Part shown: positions 33,676 through 42,067 of the stretch, in pieces
How the letters are laid out: each line of letters begins with the position of its first letter
Numbering within the stretch: the first letter of the stretch is position 1
Assembly (NCBI GenBank): GCA_023014365.1
Contig: JAEBUN010000026.1
Location: 620,001-684,000, forward strand
Source: Lepiota brunneoincarnata
Lineage: Eukaryota; Basidiomycota; Agaricomycetes; Agaricales; Agaricaceae
Reading direction: 5' to 3'
DNA: 64,000 nt
Notes under the pieces: generated by a model
What the model was told of the DNA's origin: nothing
Database searches by the model: none
What the model saw: only the letters and a program-made list of their open reading frames with translations
Program-made: the position numbers and the translations under genes

Positions 33676-34771
33676 CCAACCTAACCCTGCCACCGATACC
33701 GCTGACGACCAACCAGACAGGACCAACAGTCCTTATATCATCCGGTATACCTTCCTTCCCTCCAACCAACCCGAGATACGATCCATCCTTTTACACGAAG
33801 TTCCCTTTCATATTACCGGAACCCGTCTTAAACGCAGTCCAGCGATGGTACCCCTGGTCGACACCTGCTGGAAGACATTTACTGCTCTTCTGTATCACAA
33901 GCGCCTCGTCCACGACTGAGCAACAGAATTCGAAAAACTATGCGCCACTATTCTTTCTAGCGCAACAGAGGAACAGGACCGCAATACCATTTCTGCCATG
34001 CTATCAACCGCTCTCACCGAATTCCCGTTCGAGAGTCCGATCCCAAGCCCGAGCAATGGAAGCAGAAGTCAGGACCGCCCTATCTTACCTATTGGGACCA
34101 CCACCCAACCTTCCAACCCTCCCATGGTGGATACGAGTAACCAACCATCAAGTGTTGTACAAGCTATATCTGCTTCTAATGACGCCCCCATCGGGACTAC
34201 CACCACTCACTTATCCACCACCCGAACTCGCTGCAATTGCTGCCGTCGATTCGGCCATATCAAAGCAGGATGCCCACGCTACCAATGTCGATATTGTCGA
34301 AAGATTGCCCCAGGCCATTACGAGAAGCACTGCGAGAGAAACCCTTACCAGCATCAACCCGCAAGTATGGTACCTGGCCTGTATTGCCGCCCACGAGGAA
34401 TACCAAGCAGAGCTCGATCCCTCACACGCGAAACCACAAACAACAATATTCGACACATTGTTGCAAGCACCGAGCAGCGCCCCGCTTCAGCCAGACCCCT
34501 CCGCACCCGAATTCAAAATGCCCCCGTCGTCATTTCGACCACCAACGCCACCACCACATCTGCTAGCGGAAGCCACCGACTTCCTGAATCGATCCTTCGG
34601 TGCACCCGCCACCATTCACTCCAGAGAACCCATCGTCATCGACCTCACCCAAGGCCCGCCATCCCCAGACCACCAAGCTACCGAAGCGACTCCCCAGAAC
34701 CCGACCCATACTTCGACTGGGACCCCATCGCCGAATCAAACATTACAGGAGAGCCTGTTGGATTATACTGA
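33557..34771 (+). CDS. E3 ORF3, frame A: tandem zinc-knuckle protein
   Basis: Overlaps the pol 3' end in another frame. Carries CX2CX4HX4C (CNCCRRFGHIKAGC) followed by CX2CX6HX4C (CRYCRKIAPGHYEKHC) at about 34228-34330, the same tandem layout as ORF3 of E1. One in-frame TGA at 33917-33919 splits it unless read through. Downstream of the knuckles the frame becomes Arg/His/Thr-rich and less protein-like, while the +1 frame (frame B) becomes more protein-like. Function unknown; RNA or DNA binding inferred. Confidence 0.6.
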
Positions 34772-35186
34772 GGATATGTCTGATGAGGACATCAGACCTT
34801 ACGAAGGGGATAATGTTATAAACAGTCCAGACCGGGAGGAACAAGAACTATTGTTTGACTTTACAAGATGGGTACAGGAGACTACAGACCAACTACGGGC
34901 ACAAGAATACGAAGACGAGGAAGGGGAATATTACACCGCCATGCAGGACCTGGCGAGAGAAGCAGGAATGGAGATAACCTTGGAGGATATATTGGAATAC
35001 CCCGAGGACGAGGAAGATAACCATGGATCAACCGACCCAACCTCCGATACGGATGGAAGCACTGAGAGAATGGAGAGCAAGAACGGAGAGGACTCCATGG
35101 AGATACAATCGGGAGAAGAAGATTATGAGTCAGAGGAAAGCGATGGAACATCGCACAGCAGTAGCAAGAGTACTGACTCATTGTAA
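33615..35186 (+). CDS. E3 ORF3, frame B: 523-codon frame with acidic tail encoded inside the 3' LTR
   Basis: Open without a stop for 523 codons in the +1 frame relative to the zinc-knuckle frame. From about 34360 it reads like a real protein (for example HSREPIVIDLTQGPPSP near 34619) and then crosses the LTR boundary at 34814. It ends in a strongly acidic, Ser-rich tail at 35186. The LTR portion is also open in the 5' LTR. Possible readings: a +1 shift joins frame A to frame B, a one-base indel separates them in this copy, or frame B is a separate gene. I cannot decide from one copy. Confidence 0.45.
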   Translation: MDAFSSGKESYPWRTASQEIANLTLPPIPLTTNQTGPTVLISSGIPSFPPTNPRYDPSFYTKFPFILPEPVLNAVQRWYPWSTPAGRHLLLFCITSASSTTEQQNSKNYAPLFFLAQQRNRTAIPFLPCYQPLSPNSRSRVRSQARAMEAEVRTALSYLLGPPPNLPTLPWWIRVTNHQVLYKLYLLLMTPPSGLPPLTYPPPELAAIAAVDSAISKQDAHATNVDIVERLPQAITRSTARETLTSINPQVWYLACIAAHEEYQAELDPSHAKPQTTIFDTLLQAPSSAPLQPDPSAPEFKMPPSSFRPPTPPPHLLAEATDFLNRSFGAPATIHSREPIVIDLTQGPPSPDHQATEATPQNPTHTSTGTPSPNQTLQESLLDYTEDMSDEDIRPYEGDNVINSPDREEQELLFDFTRWVQETTDQLRAQEYEDEEGEYYTAMQDLAREAGMEITLEDILEYPEDEEDNHGSTDPTSDTDGSTERMESKNGEDSMEIQSGEEDYESEESDGTSHSSSKSTDSL

Positions 35187-35511
35187 TATAAATAACACTA
35201 GGATGCCATCAGCCAGGATGTGCATCATGGTCAGGACTGCGCACGACCAGTAGAACAGCCAAGTAACCTATAACAAGTATATAGCACCTCATAGGTATAT
35301 AAGGCCTGTACAAGTAGAGATTAAAGCTTTAAGCTTTAATCTTGTTAACAGCGGTCATTTACCTCTCTGCCTTAACTTGGCGTCTTCCCTCGTTATCTCA
35401 TTGAGCGCAATCCACTAAGCTCTATAAGGCCAACCGTCTCGGACACCTTGTAGAGTGATTGAAGGCCGTCTCCAGTTATCCTCGGATACAGAAGGAGCAC
35501 GGATCATAACA
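34814..35511 (+). repeat. E3 3' LTR
   Basis: 698 bp, about eight differences from the 5' LTR. Preceded by the purine run ACGAAGGGGATAA at 34801-34813. Confidence 0.92.
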
Positions 35512-35788
35512 CTATTTGATTTTCGTCTCAGGCATGTTCCAGGCAAAGAGCATGGTCCAGATGGCTTATCTTGGTGCCTGCAAGCCCCAGAAGACCCCGA
35601 AATCACAGATGATTATGAGGATTGGATTGACTTGGCCAATTCATTCAATATTTCGCACTCAGTCCCACATTCACTTCCTTCCCGCTCATCCGCTTCCCCA
35701 TGTGATTCCTGGTGGCCCTGGACTTCAAACATGTTTGCTATGGAAGTTCTGAATGAAACCAGACCACTTCAAGAATTCCTGTATCCCT
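35512..35788 (+). pseudogene. E2 pol, RNase H end
   Basis: Resumes the E2 frame after E3 with FDFRLRHVPGKEHGPDGLS, the typical end of a gypsy RNase H region, then a linker towards the integrase before the Tc1-type insertion. Confidence 0.75.
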
Positions 35789-37398
35789 TACAGTGGCGTC
35801 CAAAAGTATCGCACCATCACATGACCAACGGATCAACTCTCTCTCATTCTTCGAGATCATTGTTGTTTCACCCATAAATTATATTGATAGAGAGCTAAGC
35901 ATGTAGGGAATTGATATATAGTAGTAGAGAGACATAATATACAGAATTTAAATCAAAAAATGAGGAGGAGTGTGAAAAGGATGGTGCAATACTTTTGGAC
36001 ATCACCTATTAAGAGATAAGATTAGAGCATTGTGGGATGAAAACAAAACCATTCACCTTGAAACAAGTTAGTACTTGGTGTTTTCACCCTGGGCCTTAAT
36101 TACTGCCTCAACACAATAAGGCATACTCTCAAAAAGGGTGTCCAAATTTTCTTGAGATATATTACCCCATTCCTCCTGAAGAGCAGCCCACATCTCATCC
36201 CAGTTGCAAGGAAAAGGGTCATAGGCATGCACAAGATGATCCAATTGGTCCCATGCATGCTCTATAATGTTCATATCAGGGCTTGAGGGTGGCCAGTCCA
36301 AGCAGCAAATTTTTTTCTTCTTGAAAAATTCCTTGGCAACTTTACTCCTGTGTTTTGGATCATTATCCTGCTGGAAAATTGGTGCGCTTTGACCTGTGGA
36401 TCTCAGATTAAGATCCTTGAGAGTCCCTAGATATGTAAGACTTTTCAAGGATCTTGACATAATCCGGACCACACATGATGCCAGATATCTGATGTAATCT
36501 CCCTACCCCCTGACTAGTGATGCACTCCCAAACCATAATATTCCCCCCCCCCATGTTTGATGTTCTTCTTGGTAAATCGAAGGTCCAGGGCCTGTCCAGG
36601 CTTCATCCAAGCATATTGACGGCCATCTGACTTGAAAAGGAGGAATTTAGATTCATTGGAGAAAATTACCTCCTTCCAGTCATCAACCGTCCAATCAGAA
36701 TGCTGGCATGCCCACACAAGTCACTTCTTCTGATTGATTGGAGAAATGTAGGGACAGGGCCTCCTGACTTGGCATATCAATCCTTTCTCCTTTAGGGAGC
36801 ATGCTACTGTTTGGCATGACACACCTGAGAAGGTGGTTTTAGCCAATTCAGTTGCATTGGATACCTCCATTCAGGCAAGAAGCTGGGCCCCAACTTGCAC
36901 TTGGCACTCATCCAGCTTTCAAGGGTGACCAGATTTGGGCCTGACATAATATGGATCTTCAGTTTTGGAGAATCTGTCAAGTACACGGCTGACAGTAGAG
37001 TGATGGATACTAATCCTTGACCCGATCTGTCTATGGGTCATCCTGGAAGACCAGAGTTCAACAATGTGAGCAACTTTAGATGGGGAAGTATAGACCATGG
37101 TGTAATGAGGCTGAATGATGCAAAAAACTTGAGGTTTGTTCACTCTGGCTTTGCCTATATAGCTTCAAAGGTGATTGAACTTAGATGTCCAAAAGAAATG
37201 CACCATAGGTGTGGCACTAAAACATGAATTTTATTCCTAGAATACATTATACAGCAAAGTTTCATTGCCATGATGATTCCTTGTGTCCTGGAGCACAAAA
37301 CAGCATACTTTGTTTCACCTCAAGTGTTACATGAAATAGATAAGCAAGATCAAGAGATCAGGTCACATGATGGTGTGAGACTTTTGGATGCCACTGTA
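35789..37398 (-). mobile_element. Tc1-type DNA transposon nested in E2
   Basis: TA duplication at 35789-35790 and 37397-37398. Terminal inverted repeats of about 36 bp: the left begins CAGTGGCGTCCAAAAGT and the right, reverse-complemented, begins CAGTGGCATCCAAAAGT. Element 35791-37396 (1606 bp) encodes a transposase on the minus strand. Confidence 0.92.
36068..37143 (-). pseudogene. Tc1-type transposase, decayed
   Basis: Read from 37143 downward: an N-terminal helix-turn-helix (VELWSSRMTHRQIGSRISI, followed by STVSRVLDRF), then the catalytic region including SNESKFLLF (about 36660), and the C-terminal part QQDNDPKHRSKVAKEF with LDWPPSSPDMNIIEHAWD (36472-36068). The frame is broken into at least four pieces by stops and shifts. 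Catalytic Asp/Glu positions still recognisable are the D of QQDNDPKH and the E of IIEHAWD. Confidence 0.85.
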
Positions 37399-38768
37399 CA
37401 CCATCTCTCATCACCCTCCACTATCCCCAGCTCGAAAATTGTCAAAATGTTTTCAAGCGATGCTTCTATGTCACCCCCCACACTTACACCGACCATTCCC
37501 TGTTCAGACAAGGCAAAATCCCATGACCTCAAGCTTCAGCAAGTCCAAGCATTCCTCATCGATCCTGTACAGCCTTCTGGGATGTCCAACAACAAGTTGA
37601 AATGATTTATTCGATTCTTGTCCAGATTTTTGTGCGAGATGGTAGATTATGGAAGAAAGATCTGAAGATGAAACACAAGCTAGTAGTGCCCCAGGAACAT
37701 CAATACGAGCTCATCCAACAGGCTCACAATGAGATGGGACACAAGGGCATATTCACAGTTCGACTTCAACTTCTGGAATGATTTTGGTGGCCTTACCTCA
37801 ATCAGGACATCCGTTGGTTCATTAAGACATGCCATGAATGTCAAACATGACTTCAACACTCATTCCACATCCCTCCAACCGTCCCAACACCCTTCTCATT
37901 GTTCAGAAAGGTCTATATTGACACCATGTTCATGCCGAAGTCAAATGGGTACTACTACATTATTCATCCCTGCTGCTCGCTCTCTTCCTATCCTGAATGG
38001 CGCATGCTTTGTTTGGAGAACACTTGCACAATTGGAGCATTTATTTTCGAAGATATTCTTTGTAGATGGGGTGCTATAGAGGAGATAGTAATGGATAATG
38101 GGCCAGCATTCGTTCAGGCAGTGGATTTTCTTTCAAAGCATTACAAGATCAACCACATTCGCATTTCACCCTACAATTCATGGGCAAATGGTCCAGTTGA
38201 GTGGAGACATTTGGACATCAGAGAAGCATTAGTTAAGGCAGCAGGAGGCAAAGAAAATCGATGGACAACAGCAGCACCTTCAGTATTCTTGGCAGAATGA
38301 ATTTCTATCCAGAAATCAATGGGATATTCACCTTACTACATCACTCACAGTGTGGAACCACTTCTTCCCTTTGATCTTGCTGAAGCGACCTATTTAGCCC
38401 CTTCCTTCACTAAGCCACTCTCCACCACCAACCTCATTGCCACCCGGGGTATTCAGCTTCAGAAACGACCCCAAGATCTTGCTAAGGTCAAGGAACTTGT
38501 CATCAGAGCTCGCTTTGAATCCATCTGCCATTTCAACAAGAAATATTTGAGTAAAATTCGAGATTTTGATTTTTTGCCGGATTCTCTCATTCTTGTCCAT
38601 AACTTGCAATATGACCACGATGTGGGCAGCAAAACCAAGCCAAGATATTTTGGACCACTTGTGGTGCTCAAGAGAGCGACAGGGGGATTGTATGTCCTTG
38701 CTGAACTGGATGGATCTGTTTCTAAACTTTGTTTCACAGCATTTCAACTTGTCCCTTATTACCCCTGA
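37399..38768 (+). pseudogene. E2 integrase
   Basis: Zinc-binding region with HNEMGHKGIFT and CHECQT (about 37726-37845). The catalytic core has the first Asp in FRKVYIDTMFM (about 37905-37935), the second in IVMDNGPAF (about 38086-38112) and the Glu at PVEWRH (about 38195-38212). A C-terminal domain ends near 38768 (FQLVPYYP). Stops at 37602, about 37780, 37847 and 38298 break the frame. Confidence 0.8.
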
Positions 38769-39009
38769 GATATCTGTTCCATTCCTGTCACTAAACTCAC
38801 TGATGCAACACCAGAAGCCCTCAACAACTTAACATATGACCTGGAATCATCTTCCCCTTCTCTGGTGACTTTGACTTTGTCTGCTGAAATGTCACATTCT
38901 TCCCTGCCAAGTAACACCACCCTCCAATGTTCCTACTACTTGCCGCTGCCGGCTTTGAAATTCTGGTCTTACACTGCCCAGGAGGTCAGTATTTTACATA
39001 CCCAGGAGA

Positions 39010-39742
39010 TGTAGAGATTGCTGATTGGCTGCTTGAGAAAACGGCAACCTCTTGGAATCTTGCAGTTACCATCAACCCAGATCAGTAATGACGCTCAGAG
39101 TGCCCATCAAATTATCTTTTACCCTTCCTATTTCAAAATTTATGACTCTTTTCCATTCCTGTTTCACCTCCTTGGTCATTATAATGTAGTTCTAATGTAT
39201 AGCATGCTGTACTGTGGGTTAAATATTTATATTTTATCTTGTCAGCTTGTCATACCCCAGTCTATACCACTCTTGCCTTTCTCTCTTTTTCCTCTCTGCT
39301 ACCAAGTCTTGTAATCGTGTTTCTCATTTATTCAGCTCCTGTTTCATGTTCCTTTTGTCTTGGTTTGTAGTAATCCTTCATTCTAGGACTTAGTCTGGAA
39401 TAATTAGTTTTATTTCTTCTCATCTGTCTCTCTCAAAATAACCATCAAAAATCTATTTCTTTCATCATATATAAAGCATGTACATCTGGTAGTAGTACTC
39501 CAGCGAATTAACAGCTCATCTCATTCGTCTTGAACTATCTGAAAACACACTCCGATTTATTCACACTTTATCAACAATTTTTATCTGTACCGAATCTATC
39601 CTCTAAAAAGCTCTTACTCCTCCACTTGTTACCTGACCGTTTCGACTCCTCGGTCACTCACCATCGGTTTAGAAGCCCAGCGGTCAGTGTATTCGACCAC
39701 GCTCGCATTTTCGTTGAAGCTAGGAGAGGCATTCTCCTTTCA
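39010..39742 (+). repeat. E2 3' LTR
   Basis: 733 bp, same ends as 21855-22587. Followed by the GTCG target duplicate at 39743-39746. Confidence 0.9.
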
Positions 39743-39864
39743 GTCGTGTCATCAATAGATGGTGTCATCGAAAAGTTCCCTCAGGCTCGACATGGCTTTC
39801 CACCTCAACCCATTTAATCCCTCTCGCTCCTCCTTGGTCCGCCAGGCTCTAGTGACTTCTCACT

Positions 39865-40125
39865 GGGGTTCAGATCCCAGGTTGTGTTTAACTATAGTCT
39901 CGGGAGGATCTGACTGATGGTTTGATGTCCCCAAAGCAGGTGGCAAGTCGGTGACTAGGGATCCAAATAGACAGGGACGTTTGAATGAGAATATCTTTCG
40001 AAAAAACGATCTCTTCGTCCCGGGGGGTCCATGCATCGGCATGATGACTGGGGAAGACAGCGATCTGATAACGAGGTGCCCATGCAGACTGTTTACTATT
40101 TTTAGAATGCTGGTCACGACACAAG
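39865..40125 (-). pseudogene. NLR-6: exon-1 fragment with upstream flank
   Basis: Minus strand from ATG 40042 (ATG-CCG-ATG) it encodes TKRSFFRKIFSFKRP like NLR-1 exon 1. It keeps part of the exon with an internal deletion and ends near 39865. The upstream flank (to about 40125) also matches the family. It lies about 120 bp from the E2 3' LTR. Confidence 0.75.
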
Positions 40126-40470
40126 GCATGTGCTGGTGTGTGACTATATTTGACCTGCCCACTTCCTTCCCTCCGCATTTGATGCATTCGCAATATCGCA
40201 CTTGCTTTAGCTTAGGCACTTGTAGCAGTACGAGGGGACGGCTGGGGAAGCTGGCTGCGGAGGACGCTGACGTGGCTGCAGCCCAGTGCAAGGAAGCTAG
40301 ACCAAATTGGTCCGCTTAACTGAGAATTTTCCTGCGACTGCGACGTGATGTAGTACAATAGATTGTGGCGGTCGTGGTACATAACAGGCCATACCCGTCA
40401 ACATCCGAAAATGCTCGAAATCTTACTTTTTCCGGTATTACCTCAGCACACTGGGCTTGACACTTGAAAT
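40126..40470. other. Unassigned spacer
   Basis: No gene or repeat recognised in these roughly 340 bp; ORF 39951-40319 is only the antisense of the NLR-6 fragment. Confidence 0.35.
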
Positions 40471-41067
40471 GCCTCAAATGTCAGTGGACGAGTTCACCCA
40501 AAATTGGTTCAAGTTGCCAGTGGGGTACATCCGGCCATTAAACTTGTCGCTGCCCAATTGCAAGAAGGGAACGAGAGGCCTGAATCGCCATGTCTTCAGG
40601 AGACATTGGTATCCCTGCAATGGCTATCAGTCATCTACGCCGCATACAGCAAGCTCTTCGACAGCCTCATCGAAGATGGCTACAACGTACGCGCTCTCGT
40701 TCCCGTGTCCAGCTGCCCAAAAATCTTTAGAGCAAGACTCGACCGTGAGCCTCTCTCGCCTATAGCATCATTCACAGGCCTCACACATATTATCCGCCCT
40801 TGCAGCCGCGGGTGCAGCAACGTCGCCGCAGAAGGCTCGGAGACAGGCCACGGCCCCCCTCGCAACGCGAACGCTCACCCTCAAACTTCAAAAAGCGATC
40901 ACAGCGCCAGAACGCGCCCCATTTCCTTGTCATTGCTGCTGTACATGATGCAGTCTTTGGATTGGGCGTGGTCATAATTTCTGCATTGGTATTCGATATA
41001 TTGCGTCCAATACCATCTTCGCCATCAAAGTGGGCTGCCTCCTCCGGTGAGGTGATTTGTTGGCCAA
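40471..41067 (+). repeat. Copy 1 of the sequence found beside NLR units
   Basis: The block at about 40640-40960 (AAGCTCTTCGACAGCCTCATCGA type, then a GCAGAAG...CGGAGACAGG block) recurs at 46936-47150 and 51291-51600. A 157-aa ORF (40504-40977) covers this copy but the other copies do not keep the frame, so I do not call it a gene. The right end joins NLR-5 inside its Walker A region. Confidence 0.55.
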
Positions 41068-41860
41068 CCTGCAGGGCCTGACAGCCATATAAAGTTCCAA
41101 TATCGCTTCTTGCCTAATAGCCATTTGTTGAGCGTGTCCAGCAGCTCTCTGCGAGTCTCGGGGTGACATCGAGGAGGGGGGTCGCGGTCGGACAAGTCCA
41201 CCTCTGCGCCAGGGACTCGCCTTTTGTCGAGAAGAAGGAGAACTGATTGGCTCGAATTAATAGATATGTATGCTACACCAAAACGGGCCATACCTGCTCC
41301 ACCGCTGTCGAGCATTTGGAGAAACTGTTGAAGCAATTGGGGATCGTTGAAAGGTTTGCCATCGATGTTATAAACGACCTTGTTCTCAACGAAGGTGGAG
41401 TTCTCAATCCTAAAGTCATGGGCACTACCGAAAAAGCCAGCTAAGGTACAAGGAGGTGGTTCAGATCCACCACAGAAATCTAGTGTTCAGTATGCAGCCT
41501 GTTTAAAGTAGGCAATAACGCACCATTTGACTGGTCAGAAGTATTGTGGATCTGCCGCTGTTCAGATCCCAGGTCGTGTTCAACTGTAGTCTTGGGAGGA
41601 TCTGACTGATGGTTTGGTGTCCTCGACGCAGGCAGCGCATCGGTGACTGGTATGCGCTCGTTAGACATCCCGGCGACGACATTGTCCCGAGTCTTAATGC
41701 TATATGATGGCGCTTGATTCGTTGTCACAAACGCGACTCCAGGCGTTGCACTTGTCGTTTGGGGATGTCCAGGTGGGGGTGCAGATAGAAGCGGGCGTTT
41801 GAATGAGAACATACTTCGAAAAAAAAAACTCTTCGTCCTGGGGGGTTCATGCGTCGACAT
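41068..41860 (-). pseudogene. NLR-5: 5' end of an NLR gene truncated inside the P-loop
   Basis: Exon 1 41860-41524 (337 nt, the same length as in NLR-1 and NLR-4), exon 2 41440-41294, intron 2 51 nt, then exon 3 from 41242. Coding homology stops at WLSGPAG, inside Walker A, where unrelated sequence (40471-41067) begins. The N-terminal motif survives as TKSFFFRSMFSFKRP. Without the NTPase core it cannot work as an NLR. A short product of motif plus linker is conceivable but unsupported. Confidence 0.85.
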
Positions 41861-42067
41861 GATGACTGGGGAAGACAACGATACGATAACAAGGCGCCCG
41901 TACAGCTGCGTACAGCCATTTTCAGAACGCAGGTCACGCCGCTAGGCAGAGAAGCTGTTTCTTGTGCAAGCGTGGACACGTGACATGTTCCGTAACGCGC
42001 AAAATCTTCAATTCCTATCTTCGGAGACAGCCGGCGTGACGCTTAAGTAAGGATCTAGCTAAGGAAT

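Larger units (their letters stand above)
27327..35511 (+). mobile_element. E3: young, nearly intact chromodomain Ty3/gypsy retrotransposon nested in E2
   Basis: Identical-length 698-bp LTRs (TGTTATAAAC...GATCATAACA) with CTATT duplicated at 27322-27326 and 35512-35516. Removing E3 restores the E2 frame (AILLF joined to DFRLRHVPGK). The LTRs differ at only about 8 sites by hand count, six of them at CpG positions. Order: gag, pol in the -1 frame with a 1164-codon open frame, then ORF3. It is the youngest large element in the window and the best candidate for a recently mobile one. Confidence 0.93.
21855..39742 (+). mobile_element. E2: Ty3/gypsy retrotransposon with three later insertions
   Basis: 733-bp LTRs at 21855-22587 and 39010-39742 (TGTAGAGATTG...TCTCCTTTCA), with GTCG at 21851-21854 and 39743-39746. 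Removing the solo LTR (26020-26437), E3 (27327-35511) and the Tc1-type element (35791-37396) leaves a collinear gag-protease-RT-RNase H-integrase element of about 7.6 kb. By hand count the LTRs differ at about 28 sites, all but one transitions. Reading frames have several TGA stops, so it is inactive. Confidence 0.9.

Noticed and set aside
39840..39885. Pol III B-box-like GGTTCAGATCCCAGG
   Set aside because: The same stretch occurs in NLR-5 exon 1 sequence (near 41560), so it is NLR coding DNA by descent.
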